Positions 23,621 to 36,168 of a stretch of DNA of 64,000 bases are shown one piece after another (the first letter of the stretch is position 1; every line of letters starts with the position of its first letter). Location of the stretch: contig LATX02000089.1 in the NCBI GenBank assembly GCA_001466705.2, forward strand, positions 868,001 through 932,000, in the 5' to 3' direction. This DNA comes from Moniliophthora roreri. Its lineage: Eukaryota > Basidiomycota > Agaricomycetes > Agaricales > Marasmiaceae. The position numbers and the translations under genes are program-made. The notes under the pieces were generated by a model that saw only the letters and a program-made list of their open reading frames with translations, was not told the origin of the DNA and made no database searches.

Positions 23621-26600
23621 CATGGTTCACTGTTACCACAATGTTAAGAATAATTCTCAGTGTCTCACTCAGTAGTTCAGAGATGAATGCCTTCAAAACA
23701 ACTTCTCAGATTGAGATTGGTGTTCATTTTTGTAAATATTTTCTTGGGTATGTAGTTTATTAATCACTTTGAAAGCAAAACTGGTATAGGGTTCAACCAG
23801 AAACTGCCCAAAGAACAAACTTCTTCTAAGTGAGAACAAAGGTACCTCTTGTACCTGAATATAGCCTCTTAGCTATGTTCTGCAATAATTCTCAAGAGGA
23901 CAAATCTTCTAGACACTGCTAGCCTGAAACCCTCTCTGATTCACATCAAAACACTAGACTATACTGGTGTACATCAGCTACCCTCTTAGTAGACTGATAC
24001 AATGTTCTTATCAGAAAACATGCCTCTTGCATTAAAAACTAAGCTCTTCCTAGCTTTTATTTAGATCTCTGGTTTGGAATACAATCTCAGGTCTCAACTA
24101 GCCTGCACCTCTTGCATAACTAAATAAGCTAGAGCTCAAAGTGGTTGAAAAATACTGATTGCCAGTAGCTCTTCTATCTGAACAACAACCTCATACACTC
24201 TGGTAATTGGTGGGCAGTATCTCTCCTGCCTTCCACCTACAAAACACATCCTCTTATATACTCTACAACATAAATACTCTAATATATCTGTCACAAAATA
24301 AAATAAAACTGATTTGGGTGCTAAATATTATATAAACTGAGCTGTGTTTGGTAATTTCTCTGTCACTGTCTGATTGTAGTCAGGCTTTGTAGCCATAAAT
24401 TCCTTTATTCTTTTTCCAGAATGATTGTGCAGTCCCCTGATCCTAATCATTTGCAATTTTCTCTGTCAAACAGCTCTTCTTCTGACTCTGTTTGCAAATA
24501 TTATACTTCCATGCCACTCAATACAGTTCCTTCCTTCTCTGTCTACTATCATCTGCTCTGTGGATGTGTAATATGCCTCCATTTCCATGTTTAAAGTGTA
24601 TGCATAAGCTCAGCTGTGCTGGTCTCTCATCATACAGCTTTGTCTTCTGTTTTTACATGATACAGGCACTCTTCCAGTAACCAATCATCTATTTCATTCT
24701 TCTAATTTGATATCAGTATCTCAAGTATCCTCTGCCAATAATTTGTCATTCTCTGTTTCATATCTATTTCTTGATAATATTCTCATTTGTGTATTCTCAA
24801 AGGCTTTTATTCTTTCTTCCAATTGGGTATATATTGAAAATATTGTTAAAAGTGAAAATATTCCCTTTGGTATGCTTTTGATAGAGAGGTATAATGTGGT
24901 GTAGTTCCCTACAGTTTTCAGAATGCTCCTCTGTGTTCAGATTCACTGTTTATTTTCATACTAGCAGTGGTTGAATACCCTTGTATGGCCTACTGTCAAC
25001 CATTGCTCTGCTAATATTTTGTATCCTTCTCTACTACTCACTTTAACTAGCTGCTCAGAGCTCACACTAGTCCTCAATTCTCTTATATATTTCATTTTCA
25101 ACCATAAAAGTGCAAAATATTCTCTGTTTGCATGTGAAATAAAATGGTAAAAGTCATGCTTATCATTGGTTGGTTCAGATGGGGTAGCAGTGGGTATCGA
25201 CAATGGAATTCAAGCCTTGATTGACAATTAGCTACATTGTGTACTATTACTTGTGAATCTGCTGTATCTATTGTACTTTTATTCACAACAATATAAAAAT
25301 GCAACTCACTAAATGATGTCATTCTACTAAGGCCAGTAAAACAGCTTCAAGGTCAGCAGCTTGGTAGCCTTGTGGAAGGTCACTGGAATTCCACTGGCCT
25401 TACCAACACTGTCCTAATGACTTCACAGAAGTGCCTGCAGGCCACAATGACCAGAAATACCAAGTGTATGCAGCTCCATTCAAGGATGGGTCCCACAAGG
25501 CTCAATATGTTGGTGATCAACAGGTTAACAGTTATCATTCAAATCAGTAGTATCTGCTAAAGCAGGTCACTGGGGGAGCAGTTACAAGTTCCATTGTGTA
25601 GTTCATGTAAAAGGATGATGCTTTTCCTAGTCTAATGACTGCAAACAACATCAAGCCAATAATTGCTGCCTTCTATTCACTTGTGGCCTAGGCATGCATC
25701 AACTCAATGCCAAGAGTCCACTATGCCCAGATGTCTAATACTTTTGATTGGGCATCCTGGGAGAAAAAGTATGAACAGCTAGAATTATCTGCACTCTTGT
25801 GTACTAGTAGCAAAACATGTTGATGAACTTAACTAGAATAACTAAATGGAAGCATCCAGAATGCCAAAGTGTGGCACATATCTTGTTGCCTTTCAAAAAT
25901 TATTAAAAATGAAGACCTTGAGGTGTTATAAGCTTCTGGATCACTCACATAGTGTCAGCATACCATGCAGTCCTTTAATCATTTACCCCAGCCTTTCAAC
26001 TTTGACATGTTATAATATTCCCACTAATACTACTTAATCTTACTATACCAGAGAGCTAATCTGTTGATAGGATTCTACTCTCCTGCTTCCTGCATGTGAT
26101 ATGGTGGAGGTGCAGGGTGTGATCCAGCATGATCAGAGTTGCTGCACTTAAAACCTTTACCTCAGTTGAGTGCAAATGTATATAAGTTTGTCCACTATAA
26201 GCATTAAAATTTTGTCTGCATCATCAGCTAAGGATGGCTAGGACAAAAGGAACAAAATTTTGAAGGTCAGCTTGAGAATCAGAATTTTGGAATAGCTTCA
26301 AGGCATAGAAAAGGCACTCAAATTTCATTGCTTACCATGAGCAGTGATATTTTGTTCCTCTGGCAACTGGTGACCTCTTTCTAATACAGGGAAAAATATA
26401 ATAATGTTCAGCTTGAGGCCCAAAATTATGGAGGATGCTGACTAAGATGTGGGGAATGGACAAAATTATGACAGCTTGGGTGAGGAATGAAATTTTGTAG
26501 GAATGCAGCATTTGTGGGGGAGTAGCTAACAAAATAATAGACCTCAGACCCATACTGTAAGTGTAAATAGAACAACACCACAGTAGATATGCTGTAGAAA

Positions 26601-27261
26601 GTAAACTTTCAAATCTACATTCTCTCACTATGGACAAAAGGTCCTTTTGGAGATTACTAAAATATTTGAGAAATATTGCTAAAAACTAATACATTCTTCT
26701 GGGCAATATTTGCTCTAAACTTATTGTAAATTATTCTATATTAATAAAACATTTCCTTAATGCAATATTATAGGAATATATACTATATTATTTACACTGA
26801 AAATAGTATTAAAATGTGCCCAAGTTATTGTGTTTTTCTGTACATCAAAAGTGTGTGAAATCCAGACCAAATTGGGTCAAAAATCCGGATTTTTTTGTTC
26901 TGGGAAAACAGAAGTAAAACTTAATCAAATTACTATATGCCAATTTAGTACATCTAAAACAGTTGCAAAACAGTAGAAAAAAGCAAAACTTTAATATATA
27001 AAATACTTGTGCTAAATGTGCCTAAAGACTAATGGAATATTTGATAATTCCCTCTTAGCTAAAATTAACAGGAAAGTATCAAGTTTTTAATCTAATTTTT
27101 ATAAAATTTGGACAAAAAAAGTATAAAAGCAAAGCATATAATTTTAAGACTGTCTTTTTCATATCAAATCTATCTGTACTATATAATCATTTTCAGTTGA
27201 CTAAATTCTTTGGGAAACTATCTCAAAAGAACCCTTTGTCTGTGGTGTCTGTTGCTTCACC
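23621..27261. other. AT-rich decayed repeat DNA, no gene
   Basis: About 3.6 kb nearly free of CpG with stops in all frames. LTR-like starts occur near 23612 and 26120: both share a weakly conserved stretch with one at 33354 (GATC-ACATGATCAGAGTT-CCACACTT-like). I could not delimit complete elements. This is probably several old solo LTRs or fragments. Confidence 0.45.
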
Positions 27262-28204
27262 CAGATTTTAAGAGACCATTAACATGTACCAGGCCCAGTT
27301 AACCACTGTCAGCAATACACTAGTTACTCTCATTGCCAAAGCACTTGGTTTAGGATCAGATGGTCTAGCAAGACTTTATGCAGAACTGGAGAAGATGCAA
27401 CATCAGGCCTTTAAGTCCAAGTACTAACAGGTGAATGGCTTGATGCATCTCCCATTCCAGAGACATTTGTGATCAACTTTGGACATGTGCTGGAGTTTGC
27501 TACCAAAGACATTGCATGTTGTTGCCTAGAGAAAAATAGGCAGAGAAAGGGCTGAGGTACAGTGTACTATTGTTCCATAATGTCAATGTGGAAGTTAGAA
27601 TGGCAGATCCAAAGTACATGGTAGAATATATGTTTCCCTATCTTCTCTTTCCTAGACTGTTTTCAAGTACCTCAAGAGATACTGGAACTTAGAGATAAAC
27701 AGAGAAAGCTACCAGATACAGATTCAGTGAGCTACTCCAATTTTTTCTCCAAACTGACCAACTGAGTCCAGCTGTATGGAAGATTGAAAAGCCAACCTGA
27801 CATTGGGAAGAGATATTGAGTTGATTTTTCCCACAGGGGTTGCTACAAGATGGGAACACTCACTAGAGCTGGTGATGTGGAATGTAGTAGATAATGAGTG
27901 TGTAGATAGTCAAGAGGAATATGTAGTGATGTTGGGGGCTCGGCTCAAGCCCTGAAGCCAGGCCTGACTGAGCCAAGCCCTACTGTAAAGCTTTGACCAG
28001 GCTCAGAGCTTGAGCTCTAGATGATATGATGGAAAGTGCAGCCTGTGGGTGTAGGCAAGTGATATCCAAAAGCCCTGGCCTAAGCCAGGCCCTGCCTATG
28101 GCTTGGGCTTCTGGTGGCTCAAGGCTCAGGCTTGATGTTTGGTGAGCCTGAGCCCTCTCAAGCCAGGCCCACAATATCACTAGGAATATGACACTATTGT
28201 ACAG
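27262..28204 (+). pseudogene. CpG-decayed duplicate of the 2OG oxygenase gene (exons 2-4)
   Basis: Colinear with 16070-16975 of the intact gene: it starts inside exon 2 and runs past the stop into the 3' flank. An internal deletion at about 27404 removes the counterpart of about 16229-16385, including the HxD iron site and intron 2. The third intron is still present, so this is a DNA-level duplicate and not a retrocopy. Nearly every CpG of the parent is TG or CA here (for example GGATCGGATG to GGATCAGATG, GGCGAATGGCTCGACGC to GGTGAATGGCTTGATGC). A 259-bp MITE is inserted in the 3' flank part at 27924. Confidence 0.85.
27924..28182. mobile_element. hAT-type MITE with 8-bp target-site duplication
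   Basis: The ends TAGTGATGTTGGGGGC and, on the other strand, TAGTGATATTGTGGGC form terminal inverted repeats that continue as GGCTCAAGCC-type repeats inward. The element is flanked by GGAATATG on both sides (27916-27923 and 28183-28190), and the intact parent locus has a single GGAATATG at the matching site. An 8-bp duplication points to the hAT superfamily. 259 bp, no coding capacity. Confidence 0.85.
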
Positions 28205-28521
28205 TCAACCTCTAGTACTTGCAATGGGGACTCCTATTCCTTCAATACCTTAGAATCTCCTTCTGAGAAATTATCAGCATTGTCATTGAGTATCCCAGAA
28301 TAACACACAACAAGTTCATCTTGATATGTGCACTGTTTCAGGAACAGGGGGTGTACTCACAGAAAAAAAAAAAAAAAAAGAAAAAAAAAGAATTTAGTTT
28401 GGTTAAAAATTAGATCTAAGGCCAGAAAAAATTCAGAAAGGTGTCAGAGTACCTTTAGGTATGTAAAGACTGTGGATTAGAATACTTCTGAACTTGATGC
28501 AGTGCAAGAAGAAGGTAAGAG
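28205..28521. other. Short spacer with A-rich tract
   Basis: CpG-poor, no gene. Contains two adjacent A runs (28363-28379 and 28381-28389). Confidence 0.5.
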
Positions 28522-28962
28522 TGTTGAAGTGGAGTGAAGTCATCACATAACTATCATATGACCATAAGGGAATATCCATGACTGTGGATCTCAAGATCTA
28601 CAGAACAGTCTGACTCATTCAGATTCATCCCCAAAGACAATAAGAATACTATCTTTAGTTATTGTGATTACTATTCTCCACACTCATTAGTAGAACTATG
28701 TGTTTACTGGACAAACACTAGAATAGTATAAAAGCAGACTTGTATGAGGCAAGAGACCTCAGTTCCTCTCCTTCCTGTACTAGCTACAGTACCTCAAGTA
28801 ATCTACTCAACTCTAACACTTCAAGTGTCACACAAGTCTTACAGGGCATTTACTCTGTATTACAATGTGAGTCGAAGACACATCTGCCACTGCCACTATG
28901 CTGCTGGTACTGCTAAGGGTCTAGCACCCTTTGCCACTACCATACACCATACATCTTTGACA
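28522..28962 (+). repeat. LTR of a Ty1/copia element (5' side)
   Basis: Begins TGTTGAAG and ends CTTTGACA (TG...CA), 441 bp. It contains a TATA-like AGTATAAAAGC near 28727 and is followed by a copia-type gag. It is homologous to the longer LTR at 41676-42291: both have CCTCAGTTCCTCTCC and ACAATGTGAGTCGAAGACACAT. It lacks about 175 bp and most CpG of that copy, so the two are not a pair from one insertion. The part from 28561 is repeated at 29601 across an N (assembly joint). Confidence 0.75.
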
Positions 28963-30639
28963 GGTTATAGGCTCTGTAAGGCCTAGCATGTGGGATCGTT
29001 GTCACAATGGTCATCATTGCTACTCTGGCCAAAGGCTTATAACCCTCTATAAGACTTTGTCAGAGGTTTGCAGTGAGGTCTTACACAGGCCACTCTCTCT
29101 GAGGACAACAAGAAGGATAAAGACAAATTTGCCTCCTGGACTGAATGTAACAACAAGTGCATGGGCCTTTTTAAGGTTAAATTGGGTCTGCTTCTCCAAC
29201 ATTTCATCAAGGATACTGCTAAACTTACATAGGACTCCTTATTGGCTGAATATAATAAGTTTAACCTTGCTGAAGTGTTTGAATGGTTCTCTGCTCTTAC
29301 TGCAGTTCAACTGGGTGAAGGGCAAAACCCTAGTGAAGCATACAACCTAATGCAAACCTGCCTTGTTAAGTTGAAAGAAGAGAAAATTGAGATTCAAGAT
29401 TGGATGGTCTCTATAATTCTGATGAAAGCACTCCCTTCTTCTTGGGATACTTTCAAGTCACAGGTCTTCATTACTGCTGAAAAGAAAGAAGACTTCACTG
29501 TTTCTACTCTGTATTCCTCTATACAATGCAAATGGAGTAGAAGAAATCTCTCTCCTAACATGGCTATGGTTTCTCAGATCACTGGTATTAGGCCAGCACN
29601 ACCATAAGGGAATATCCATGACTGTGGATCTCAAGATCTACAGAACAGTCTGACTCATTCAGATTCATCCCCAAAGACAATAAGAATACTATCTTTAGTT
29701 ATTGTGATTACTATTCTCCACACTCATTAGTAGAACTATGTGTTTACTGGACAAACACTAGAATAGTATAAAAGCAGACTTGTATGAGGCAAGAGACCTC
29801 AGTTCCTCTCCTTCCTGTACTAGCTACAGTACCTCAAGTAATCTACTCAACTCTAACACTTCAAGTGTCACACAAGTCTTACAGGGCATTTACTCTGTAT
29901 TACAATGTGAGTCGAAGACACATCTGCCACTGCCACTATGCTGCTGGTACTGCTAAGGGTCTAGCACCCTTTGCCACTACCATACACCATACATCTTTGA
30001 CAGGTTATAGGCTCTGTAAGGCCTAGCATGTGGGATCGTTGTCACAATGGTCATCATTGCTACTCTGGCCAAAGGCTTATAACCCTCTATAAGACTTTGT
30101 CAGAGGTTTGCAGTGAGGTCTTACACAGGCCACTCTCTCTGAGGACAACAAGAAGGATAAAGACAAATTTGCCTCCTGGACTGAATGTAACAACAAGTGC
30201 ATGGGCCTTTTTAAGGTTAAATTGGGTCTGCTTCTCCAACATTTCATCAAGGATACTGCTAAACTTACATAGGACTCCTTATTGGCTGAATATAATAAGT
30301 TTAACCTTGCTGAAGTGTTTGAATGGTTCTCTGCTCTTACTGCAGTTCAACTGGGTGAAGGGCAAAACCCTAGTGAAGCATACAACCTAATGCAAACCTG
30401 CCTTGTTAAGTTGAAAGAAGAGAAAATTGAGATTCAAGATTGGATGGTCTCTATAATTCTGATGAAAGCACTCCCTTCTTCTTGGGATACTTTCAAGTCA
30501 CAGGTCTTCATTACTGCTGAAAAGAAAGAAGACTTCACTGTTTCTACTCTGTATTCCTCTATACAATGCAAATGGAGTAGAAGAAATCTCTCTCCTAACA
30601 TGGCTATGGTTTCTCAGATCACTGGTATTAGGCCAGCAC
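28561..30639. repeat. Two identical 1,039-bp blocks across a single N (29600)
   Basis: 28561-29599 and 29601-30639 are the same sequence at an offset of 1040, including three identical ORFs. The first block ends at the N exactly where the second continues. This is what unmerged overlapping contig ends look like and is most simply an assembly duplication of LTR plus gag, not biology. Confidence 0.85.
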
Positions 30640-33400
30640 AAGGCTATCAAGCTTTTCACCAAAGAAACAATCATTCCTTTTGACCTAAAGGAGGAAATCA
30701 ATCCTCTGGTAATCAGACATACTATCGTCCAAACTCCAGGAATCAAACCAATGCCAGCTCCAAGCAAGGGGGAAATCAACAGAATAGACAGAATCATCAG
30801 AAGAAAAAGCCAAACAATCAAAAATTTTCTCAGAATGAAGAAAGGGTACAAAGGCAAGAAGCAACACTTAGTGTGTTCGCTATGGCAATTAATGAAGAAG
30901 GAGAAACTAGTGATGAAGCTGAAGATTCTGAAATGGAGAGTCAAATGGACAATCTTGATCAATCTTCACAAACTTCACATGTGGAAGTCAGCACTGATAT
31001 CGACTCCCTTACATTTTCAACCATCTTGAATCTACAAGATGTTGGATGCAACCCCACTAATCTTCATCATCATACCATCATTTACTGAAGTGACAATGGC
31101 GAAGTCATTGCCGATACTGATAGCCCTGACAAACCCTTTGTTGGAAATGACAGGTCTTCACCAACTGCTGAATCTGAATCACTTGGAGAAGAAGATACAG
31201 AGTCTGAAGAAGAAACAGACCTAGAATCTGATTCTGACACTCCATCTTTCCATACTGTCCCTCTTGATGATTGCTCAGAAAAGGAAAATACTCCTCCTGA
31301 ACTGATAGAGGCAGTAACTCCAAGTCTGATTACTTCTCCTACATATCAACCACAGTACCCACCTTTCTCATATCTGGAAACCAACATCTATACTGGAGCT
31401 GGACCAATTACATTGGTACCTTCTTTCTCAGGACCTAGTCTTCCACCAGATTGTACACTTCATTCCTTACAGGGACATTATTTGATTCCTCTTACGACAT
31501 CCACTCCATGTCTCGTCATTCCAAACCCTATGTTCACATGGATTAACTCTCTCACTATGTATGAGGTGTTCTTTTAACATGGTTTTCTCATTGAGAAAAC
31601 ACTTGATCTTCTTGCAAAGAGAATTTTTATAAAACCATATATAAATTCTAAATTTCAATTGTGTCCTCTCAACAAGAATATGCCTGGAGAATACTAAATT
31701 TTCAGCAGCAAAAGATATGGAATTTTCAAATTCTGAGAATTAAAAGATAATATAATATATTAGAATAATTTCCATACTGAGAAAACATTAAATTTTCTCT
31801 AGTTGAAGATCCTCAGAAAATGCTGATAAGATAAGATAAAAATTCCACATTTTCTATTGTGGGAAAGTCAGAGAAAACACTAGAAAAACACTAGGAAAAT
31901 AGTAGGAAAATTATATGAAAACACTATATTTTAAAGCAGTTCTTAGATAGTTTTCATTTAGTTTTCCTTTTGTATTCAACATGTTTCCTTTAATATAAAA
32001 TTCAAAATCTTATACTTGTTTTCTAAATGTTTTCTCACTATTTTATAAGGCAGAAAATTTAGTATATTTGTAATTAGAAAATTAAAGGATAATTCTATAA
32101 CTTTATTATTATAAAATAATCAAAAAACACTGACTCTTCTGGAAATTAAAATCCAGAGTATGCTTGCTGTTTTCACTATGTAATAATAACTTGAAACTAA
32201 TAGAATTTTCTGAGTGTTGTCTGGAAGCAAATATATAGCAGTATTCTGAGTGCATTTCCTTTGTATTAATAGCATTAAAAGAACACCTTGTATGTAGTGT
32301 CTTGACAAATTTCTTGCACAATTCCCTGATGAGTTTGTCAAATTGGGAATGATTAAATTGCAATACATTGTCAATCAAGCCACTGACTTAGGAGTATTGA
32401 ACAAACCTTGTATTGTGCATTATCTTGATATGATGCACCTTGTCATAAGACAGCCACTTGTGCATGCACATCTTCATCCTCATCAAGGACTTTTTAGCCT
32501 CTGCTCTAGCAGATGCAAAATGTGCAAGCACAAGATTGAACTATAGTCGTTACACCTTGGAATGGGTGTATATGCAGTATTACAGGAACTCACTGATGGA
32601 GGCAGATATTGGACATATTGTACTCCACCAGAATATCTCTTCAATAAGATACTGCAACTGGTTGATGCACTACTTTATGTCCTTGGTCTAGAGGAACCAC
32701 ACATGACTGATGAGTTCATCTTAATGGAGCTGCATTGTCATCCCGATGCAAAATGTCTTTTGACATGTCCTATCTGCTCTAACCACCTCATTAAAGGTGA
32801 ATACACTGGAGAAGGACTTTACCACATGGGTAATACTCAAATCTCTGACAGTGATGGTAATCTAATTGATCTACCAATCATTGTTAAACCATCAGATGGC
32901 TTAGTCATTGCTTATAGCAATTGTGTACCCAAACGATATACTGGATTACTGGAACCATTGAATCCTTTTATAGACTCATGTGTTCTATATTGCACTACAT
33001 GCCAGGATACACATTCTCTTGATGTTTGGGCTGAGAACCAGACTTGATATGCACCAAGGCACACTACCTTGATTCATATTCCACATCATGAAGATTTCCC
33101 TTGGCAGCAATTTGAAATTGCCATGGATCAATCTGGTAGACATTCTGGTTTTAGCACTAGATGGCCTATTCTTGATGGATGAATTGATGTCATCAAGAAA
33201 GGTACACCTATCAGGTATCACTACCTGGAATCGGCTATCAAAAGGAAAGAATCAAGGCAACATTACTTTGCCTGGCATTAATTTGTCTAAGATAAGACTA
33301 GTGGAAAACTACCCAAAAGGTAACCTCCAAAAGTCTAACTCAGGTTGTTGTGCAAGTGTGGATCGACATGATCAGAGTTACCACACTTAGAATGCCAACA
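28963..33400 (+). pseudogene. Ty1/copia-like gag polyprotein, decayed and MITE-interrupted
   Basis: After the LTR, a gag of the UBN2/copia type is recognisable (LMQTCLVKLKEEKIEIQDWM; LMKALPSSWDTFKSQVF). It occurs twice because of the assembly repeat. The frame then continues through an Asn/Gln-rich and an acidic linker (DEAEDSEMESQMD; ESDSDTPSFHTV) to 31552. There a 747-bp MITE is inserted, and the same frame resumes at 32303 to about 33048 with a Cys-pair region (CPICSNHLIKGEY; CTTCQDTHSLDVW). Stops at about 30681, 31087 and 33046 break it; two are TGA codons as expected from CGA decay. The C-terminal region beyond the UBN2-type part is not one I recognise. Confidence 0.6.
31553..32299. mobile_element. 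CACTA-type MITE, copy A (747 bp)
   Basis: The ends CACTATGTATGAGGTGTTCTTTTAA and, on the other strand, CACTACATACAAGGTGTTCTTTTAA are inverted repeats starting with CACTA. TCT flanks both sides (31550-31552 and 32300-32302), the 3-bp duplication of CACTA (En/Spm, CMC) transposons. Very AT-rich, no coding capacity. Removing the element and one TCT restores the open frame of the host gag. Confidence 0.85.
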
Positions 33401-36168
33401 AAACTCTTAGTTAAGTTGTTACTCTCTTATTGAAGTGTTCTACTTCAAAGTGTTCACCTCCAAAGGAGTATAGATGGGTTTAAAATGGGTTTATTGGGCA
33501 GACACACACACAAACACAAAGAACACAGTGCACAAAGCACAAACACAAGAGCTACAGTCCCATACAAAGACTCAACAGCCAGTATAGTCTGACCCTATGG
33601 AGTTCAAGACTTCTTCAAGATAACTACAGCACACAGTGTACTGGAAAAGGTCCTAGACCAATTTCTACAAAGAGTTCAGTGCAGGCACACCCCTTGCTAA
33701 GACTCTAAGTGTGTCACAACCTGATACACACACAGGCCACACTCCAAGTGCCCAAGGCTCCTTCTTGGTGTAAAGTTTCTCTTAGAAAAGTGCTATAATG
33801 CACTCAAGATGTTACTCTTATCTCTTACAATGCAAGTTCATTATCAGATGTCTATCTCTCTAGAGTCACTCAGGACCAATCTCCAGGGCCTGTAGTGAGG
33901 AAGCAAAACTGGAATGGCACACAAATTTATACACCAAATAAACTCATCATGTATTCACAATCAGAGGGGGCAGAGTTACTTGAGTATATACAGATATCTA
34001 GCTGTCCTTATATACAGTCCATGGAATATATCTACAGGAAAATATAAATAATGTCTGATAATTCAGAAGATAATAAATGAGTGACTGAAATGCTAAAAGA
34101 GGGAATATTCAGATGTCACAGAGCCTGGCCATTAGGGTATCCGACCATATCTGTGTGGGTATCTACGTTTCCAGATGTTCTAGATTCTATAATTTGTATT
34201 TTCTCTTTTCTAAGTTGGGTATCTATGAGCGGATGGCTGTATTCCATTCCATCTTTTGACAGCATTTCCCTTTCTAGTATCTGCACATCGGCAGAGGCCT
34301 AGATGCCAAAGTTTCCAAGGTCAGAACATGCTGTTATTGTTCCTATCTCCTTTGACAATGCATGCTTGGTCTTATTTAGGATTTCTTGCACGTTAGATAT
34401 TCTTCATATGTCTTGTTGTATCTGTCTGTAGGTAGTGGATGTCCTTCAGAAGTGATTTCTGTCTTTCTGAGCAGTCTTTGTACCTAGTTCGCTTATCGCG
34501 TATTGTTTAGCCGCCGGTGAATTCTTTATTAAGAGATTGCCTGCTTTGACTCTGATCCATATATTGACTTCAGAGGAGGATTGTTCTATGATCATTCCTG
34601 TTCTAAGTTGTCATTCTGTTTTGATGTCTCCTCTAAGTACCTCTGTACTGTTTGACTGCAGGTTGCACTTTGCAGATGTCATAGAAAAGTAAAATAGAAA
34701 TTAAAATCCCATTGATAGCACTTTGAGAGCTTGGTTAACTAGCCAATGTGTTCATTGGGCCCTAGTTAGGTTCCCTACAGGTTTCAGGAGTGATCCGTTC
34801 TGGATTTGATACATAGATAAGTCAGAAAGTACAGCTTCAACACCTCTGTATAGTGTATCATATAGCTCTTCATACTTTCCAAAGTCCCATAGCTTCTCTA
34901 AGGCAATGACTAGCAGACTGGGCTCACTCTAGTTCTTATTATCCATTATCTCATGTCATATTAAAGTCTTCCAATTCAAAAGTAGTGTAAAATGAATAAA
35001 AGTGGGTCTTTTCTAGGTTCAACATATTAGCATCGATGTGTTAGGACTGGCCAAGTCGAAAAATGACAAGCAGCCAAGAAGTCCTTTGTCACACCATGGT
35101 CAGTAATATGCACTCAACAAGCTGAAAAACAGAAAAGAATTGAAGAACAAATGGAAAATGATGACAACTATTATGCCAGCCCCTCTGCAAACCCACCTTT
35201 ACTTAAAAAGGGAAAAATAGGTGTGAGCAGCACCTTGAGAGCTTACTGCTCCTGGCATAATACAACACATTCAGAAACCGAATGTTTTGACATCGACCAA
35301 GAGATAGTAAGTAAGGACAAGAGAAAAGCTAAAGAATTCTTTAGTACAACCACTGAACAATCAATGATTGATCCAGACTCTACCTTTCTCAAGGAATCTA
35401 GAGATATGGTTGATCAATCTCTGATTGATACTACTATTAGACAATTGTCTANAGCAGATGGCTGTATCCGTCCTGTCTTTTGACAGCATTTCCCTTTTCT
35501 AGTATCTGCACATCGGCAGAGGCCTAGATGCCAAAGTTTCCAAGGTTGGAACATGCTGTTACTGTTCCTATCTCCTTCGACAATGCATGCTCGGTCTTAT
35601 TTAGGACTTCTTATGCATTAGATATTCTTCTTACATCTTGTTGTATCTGTCTGTAGGTAGTGGATGTCCTTCAGAAGTGATTTCCTTCTTTCTGAGATGA
35701 CTTTGTATCTAGTTAGTTTATCTCGTACTGTTTAGCCACTGGTGCACTCTTTATTAAGAGACTACCTGCTTTGACTTTGATCTGTATATTGACTTTGGAG
35801 GGGGATCGTTCTGTGATTGTTTCTGTTCTAAGTTGTCTTTCTGTTTTGATAGCTCCTCTAAGTACCTCTGTACTGTTTGACTGCAGGTTGCACTTTGCAG
35901 ATATCATAGAAAGGTAAAATAGAAATTAAAATCCCATTGATAGCACTTCAAGAGCTTGGTTAACTAGCCAATGTGTTCATTGGGCCATAGTTAGGTTCCC
36001 TACAGGTTTTGGGAGTGATCTGTTTTGGATCTGATACCTAGATAAGTCAGAAAGTACAGCTTTGACACCTCTGTATAGCATATCATATAGCTCTTTGTAC
36101 TTTCCAAGGTACTATAGCTTCTCTAAGGCAATGACTAGCAGACTGGGCTCACTCTAGTCCTTATTACC
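33401..36168. other. Decayed LTR-retroelement fragments with a repeated 0.7-kb segment
   Basis: A segment at about 34227-34945 recurs at 35453-36168 with roughly 90 percent identity by eye; the second copy starts right after the N at 35452. Between them, 35151-35451 on the plus strand encodes a gag-like piece with a zinc-knuckle-type pattern (YCSWHNTTHSETECFD) that is cut by the N. At 33354 an AAGTGTGG...CCACACTT inverted repeat resembles an LTR end. Composition is AT-rich and CpG-poor except near the gag piece. Confidence 0.5.

Noticed and set aside
27262..28204. Processed retrocopy of the 2OG oxygenase
   Set aside because: The third intron and the 3' flank are present, so it is a DNA duplication.
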